From positions 1-64,000 of the forward strand of contig NZ_JAHUWH010000001.1 in assembly GCF_019219095.1 (NCBI RefSeq): 64,000 bases of DNA, given 5' to 3'. Under the pieces are notes generated by a model. It was not told where the DNA came from, did no database searches, and saw nothing but the letters and a program-made list of their open reading frames with translations. A program made the position numbers and the translations under genes. Positions within the stretch are counted from its first letter, which is position 1; each line of letters opens with the position of its first letter. Source of the DNA: Acidovorax sp. sic0104. Its GTDB lineage: Bacteria; Pseudomonadota; Gammaproteobacteria; Burkholderiales; Burkholderiaceae_C. Shown piece after piece: positions 63,116 to 64,000 of this stretch.

Positions 63116-64000
63116 TCAGGTGTTCTTGCTGACCGAGATCGTCGGGAACTTGTTCGAGAAGTCCTTGGCTTGCTGGGCGATCTTCACCGCCACGTCGCGG
63201 GCCACCTTCTTGTAGATCTGGGCCACGTCTCCGTCGGGGTCGGCCACCACCGTGGGCTTGCCGCTGTCTGCCTGCAGGCGGATGCTCATGTCCAGCGGCA
63301 GCGCGCCCAGGTAATCCATGCCGTACTCGGCCGCCATCTTCTTGCCGCCGTCGGCGCCGAAGATGTGCTCCACATGGCCGCAGTGGCTGCACACGTGGGC
63401 GGCCATGTTCTCGACGATGCCCAGGATGGGCACGCCCACCTTCTCGAACATCTTGATGCCCTTCTTGGCGTCGAGCAGGGCGATGTCCTGCGGCGTGGTG
63501 ACGATCACCGCACCCGTCATGGGCACGCGCTGCGACAGCGTGAGCTGGATGTCGCCGGTGCCGGGCGGCATGTCGATGATGAGGTAGTCGAGGTCTTTCC
63601 AGTTGGTCTGGCGCAGCAGCTGCTCCAGTGCCTGCGTGGCCATGGGGCCGCGCCAGATCATGGCGTCGTCCTGGTCCACCAGGAAGCCGATGGACATGAC
63701 CTGCACGCCGTAGTTCTCCAGCGGCTCCATGGTCTTGCCGTCCTCGCTTTCGGGGCGGCGGTTGATGCCCAGCATCATGGGCTGGCTGGGGCCGTAGATG
63801 TCGGCATCGAGCACGCCCACGCTCGCGCCCTCGGCGGCCAGCGCCAGGGCCAGGTTGGCGGCCGTGGTGCTCTTGCCCACGCCGCCCTTGCCCGAAGCCA
63901 CCGCGATGATGTTCTTGACCTGGGGCAGGAGCTGCACGCCGCGCTGCACGGCATGGGCGATGACCTTGGTGGTGATGTTGACCGAGACGTTGTCGACACC
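63116..64000 (-). CDS. mrp: Mrp/ApbC-type Fe-S cluster carrier ATPase, 3' part
   Basis: The last 294 residues of a P-loop ATPase are seen; the start lies beyond 64000. The deviant Walker A is VASGKGGVGKSTTAANLAL. LDADIYGPSQPMMLGI, DYLIIDMPPGTGDIQLTLSQ and the CxxC cluster site in VCSHCGHVEHIFG are diagnostic. Mrp carries Fe-S clusters to target enzymes such as those in the neighbouring formate region. The visible N-terminal end (VNITTKVIAHAVQRGVQLLP) is the end of the DUF59/MIP18-like domain. Confidence 0.95.
   Translation of the reverse strand, partial: GVDNVSVNITTKVIAHAVQRGVQLLPQVKNIIAVASGKGGVGKSTTAANLALALAAEGASVGVLDADIYGPSQPMMLGINRRPESEDGKTMEPLENYGVQVMSIGFLVDQDDAMIWRGPMATQALEQLLRQTNWKDLDYLIIDMPPGTGDIQLTLSQRVPMTGAVIVTTPQDIALLDAKKGIKMFEKVGVPILGIVENMAAHVCSHCGHVEHIFGADGGKKMAAEYGMDYLGALPLDMSIRLQADSGKPTVVADPDGDVAQIYKKVARDVAVKIAQQAKDFSNKFPTISVSKNT

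Overview
The window is 64 kb of high-GC DNA with the gene content and intergenic repeats of a betaproteobacterium of the Comamonadaceae (Acidovorax-like). This is inferred from the FecIRA, azurin and Cys-type formate dehydrogenase genes and from two short dispersed intergenic repeat families. No species-level call is possible without a search.

Layout. (1) 1-4.4 kb is accessory: the 5' part of a secreted RHS protein, a possible small RNA, and a small XRE-controlled locus (lipoprotein plus zinc-ribbon membrane protein) with a perfect inverted-repeat operator. (2) 4.4-9.06 kb is a Fur-controlled iron-uptake locus, fecI-fecR-TonB receptor, beside a decayed DUF4198 gene. (3) 9.06-11.5 kb is a remnant of an integrative mobilizable element (AlpA-like regulator, Pre/Mob-type relaxase, small accompanying genes, a C4-like RNA candidate). 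(4) 12.2-15.4 kb holds a Crp-family regulator, an acyl-CoA synthetase and a nitroreductase. (5) 15.4-16.1 kb is debris: broken alkB-type and tyrosine-integrase genes. (6) 16.27-22.91 kb is a tightly coupled five-gene operon: all-helical GASH protein, two GTPases, a GAP1-like protein and a caspase-like peptidase. The last two end in the same EAD1-type domain. This is a GTPase-associated biological-conflict (defence) system lying next to a tRNA-Ser gene, and it is the most interesting part of the window. (7) 23.3-45.4 kb is mainly core genome: tRNA-Ser, azurin, serS, PLP dehydratase, CBS protein, ispH-fkpB, radC-smr, a PhoQ-like two-component system flanked by PepSY proteins, cpdB, RidA, M48 peptidase, LemA, globin, an FtsX-type permease and a C13 peptidase. 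(8) 45.4-62.9 kb is a large formate-oxidation region: a respiratory formate dehydrogenase with its accessory genes, a second FdhF/YdeP-type enzyme, two different fdhD genes, an oxalate/formate-type antiporter and a LysR regulator. (9) The window ends inside mrp.

How the genes work together. The formate region reads almost entirely on the minus strand. It couples formate transport, two molybdenum/tungsten formate dehydrogenases, sulfurtransferases that activate the cofactor, a TorD-type chaperone and Fe-S proteins; an FNR-like box and a LysR-type dyad sit at its head. In the GTPase operon, the shared C-terminal domain suggests that a GTPase/GAP1 sensing module recruits or releases the caspase as a toxic effector, probably causing altruistic death or dormancy on infection. 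That mechanism is inferred, not shown by the sequence.
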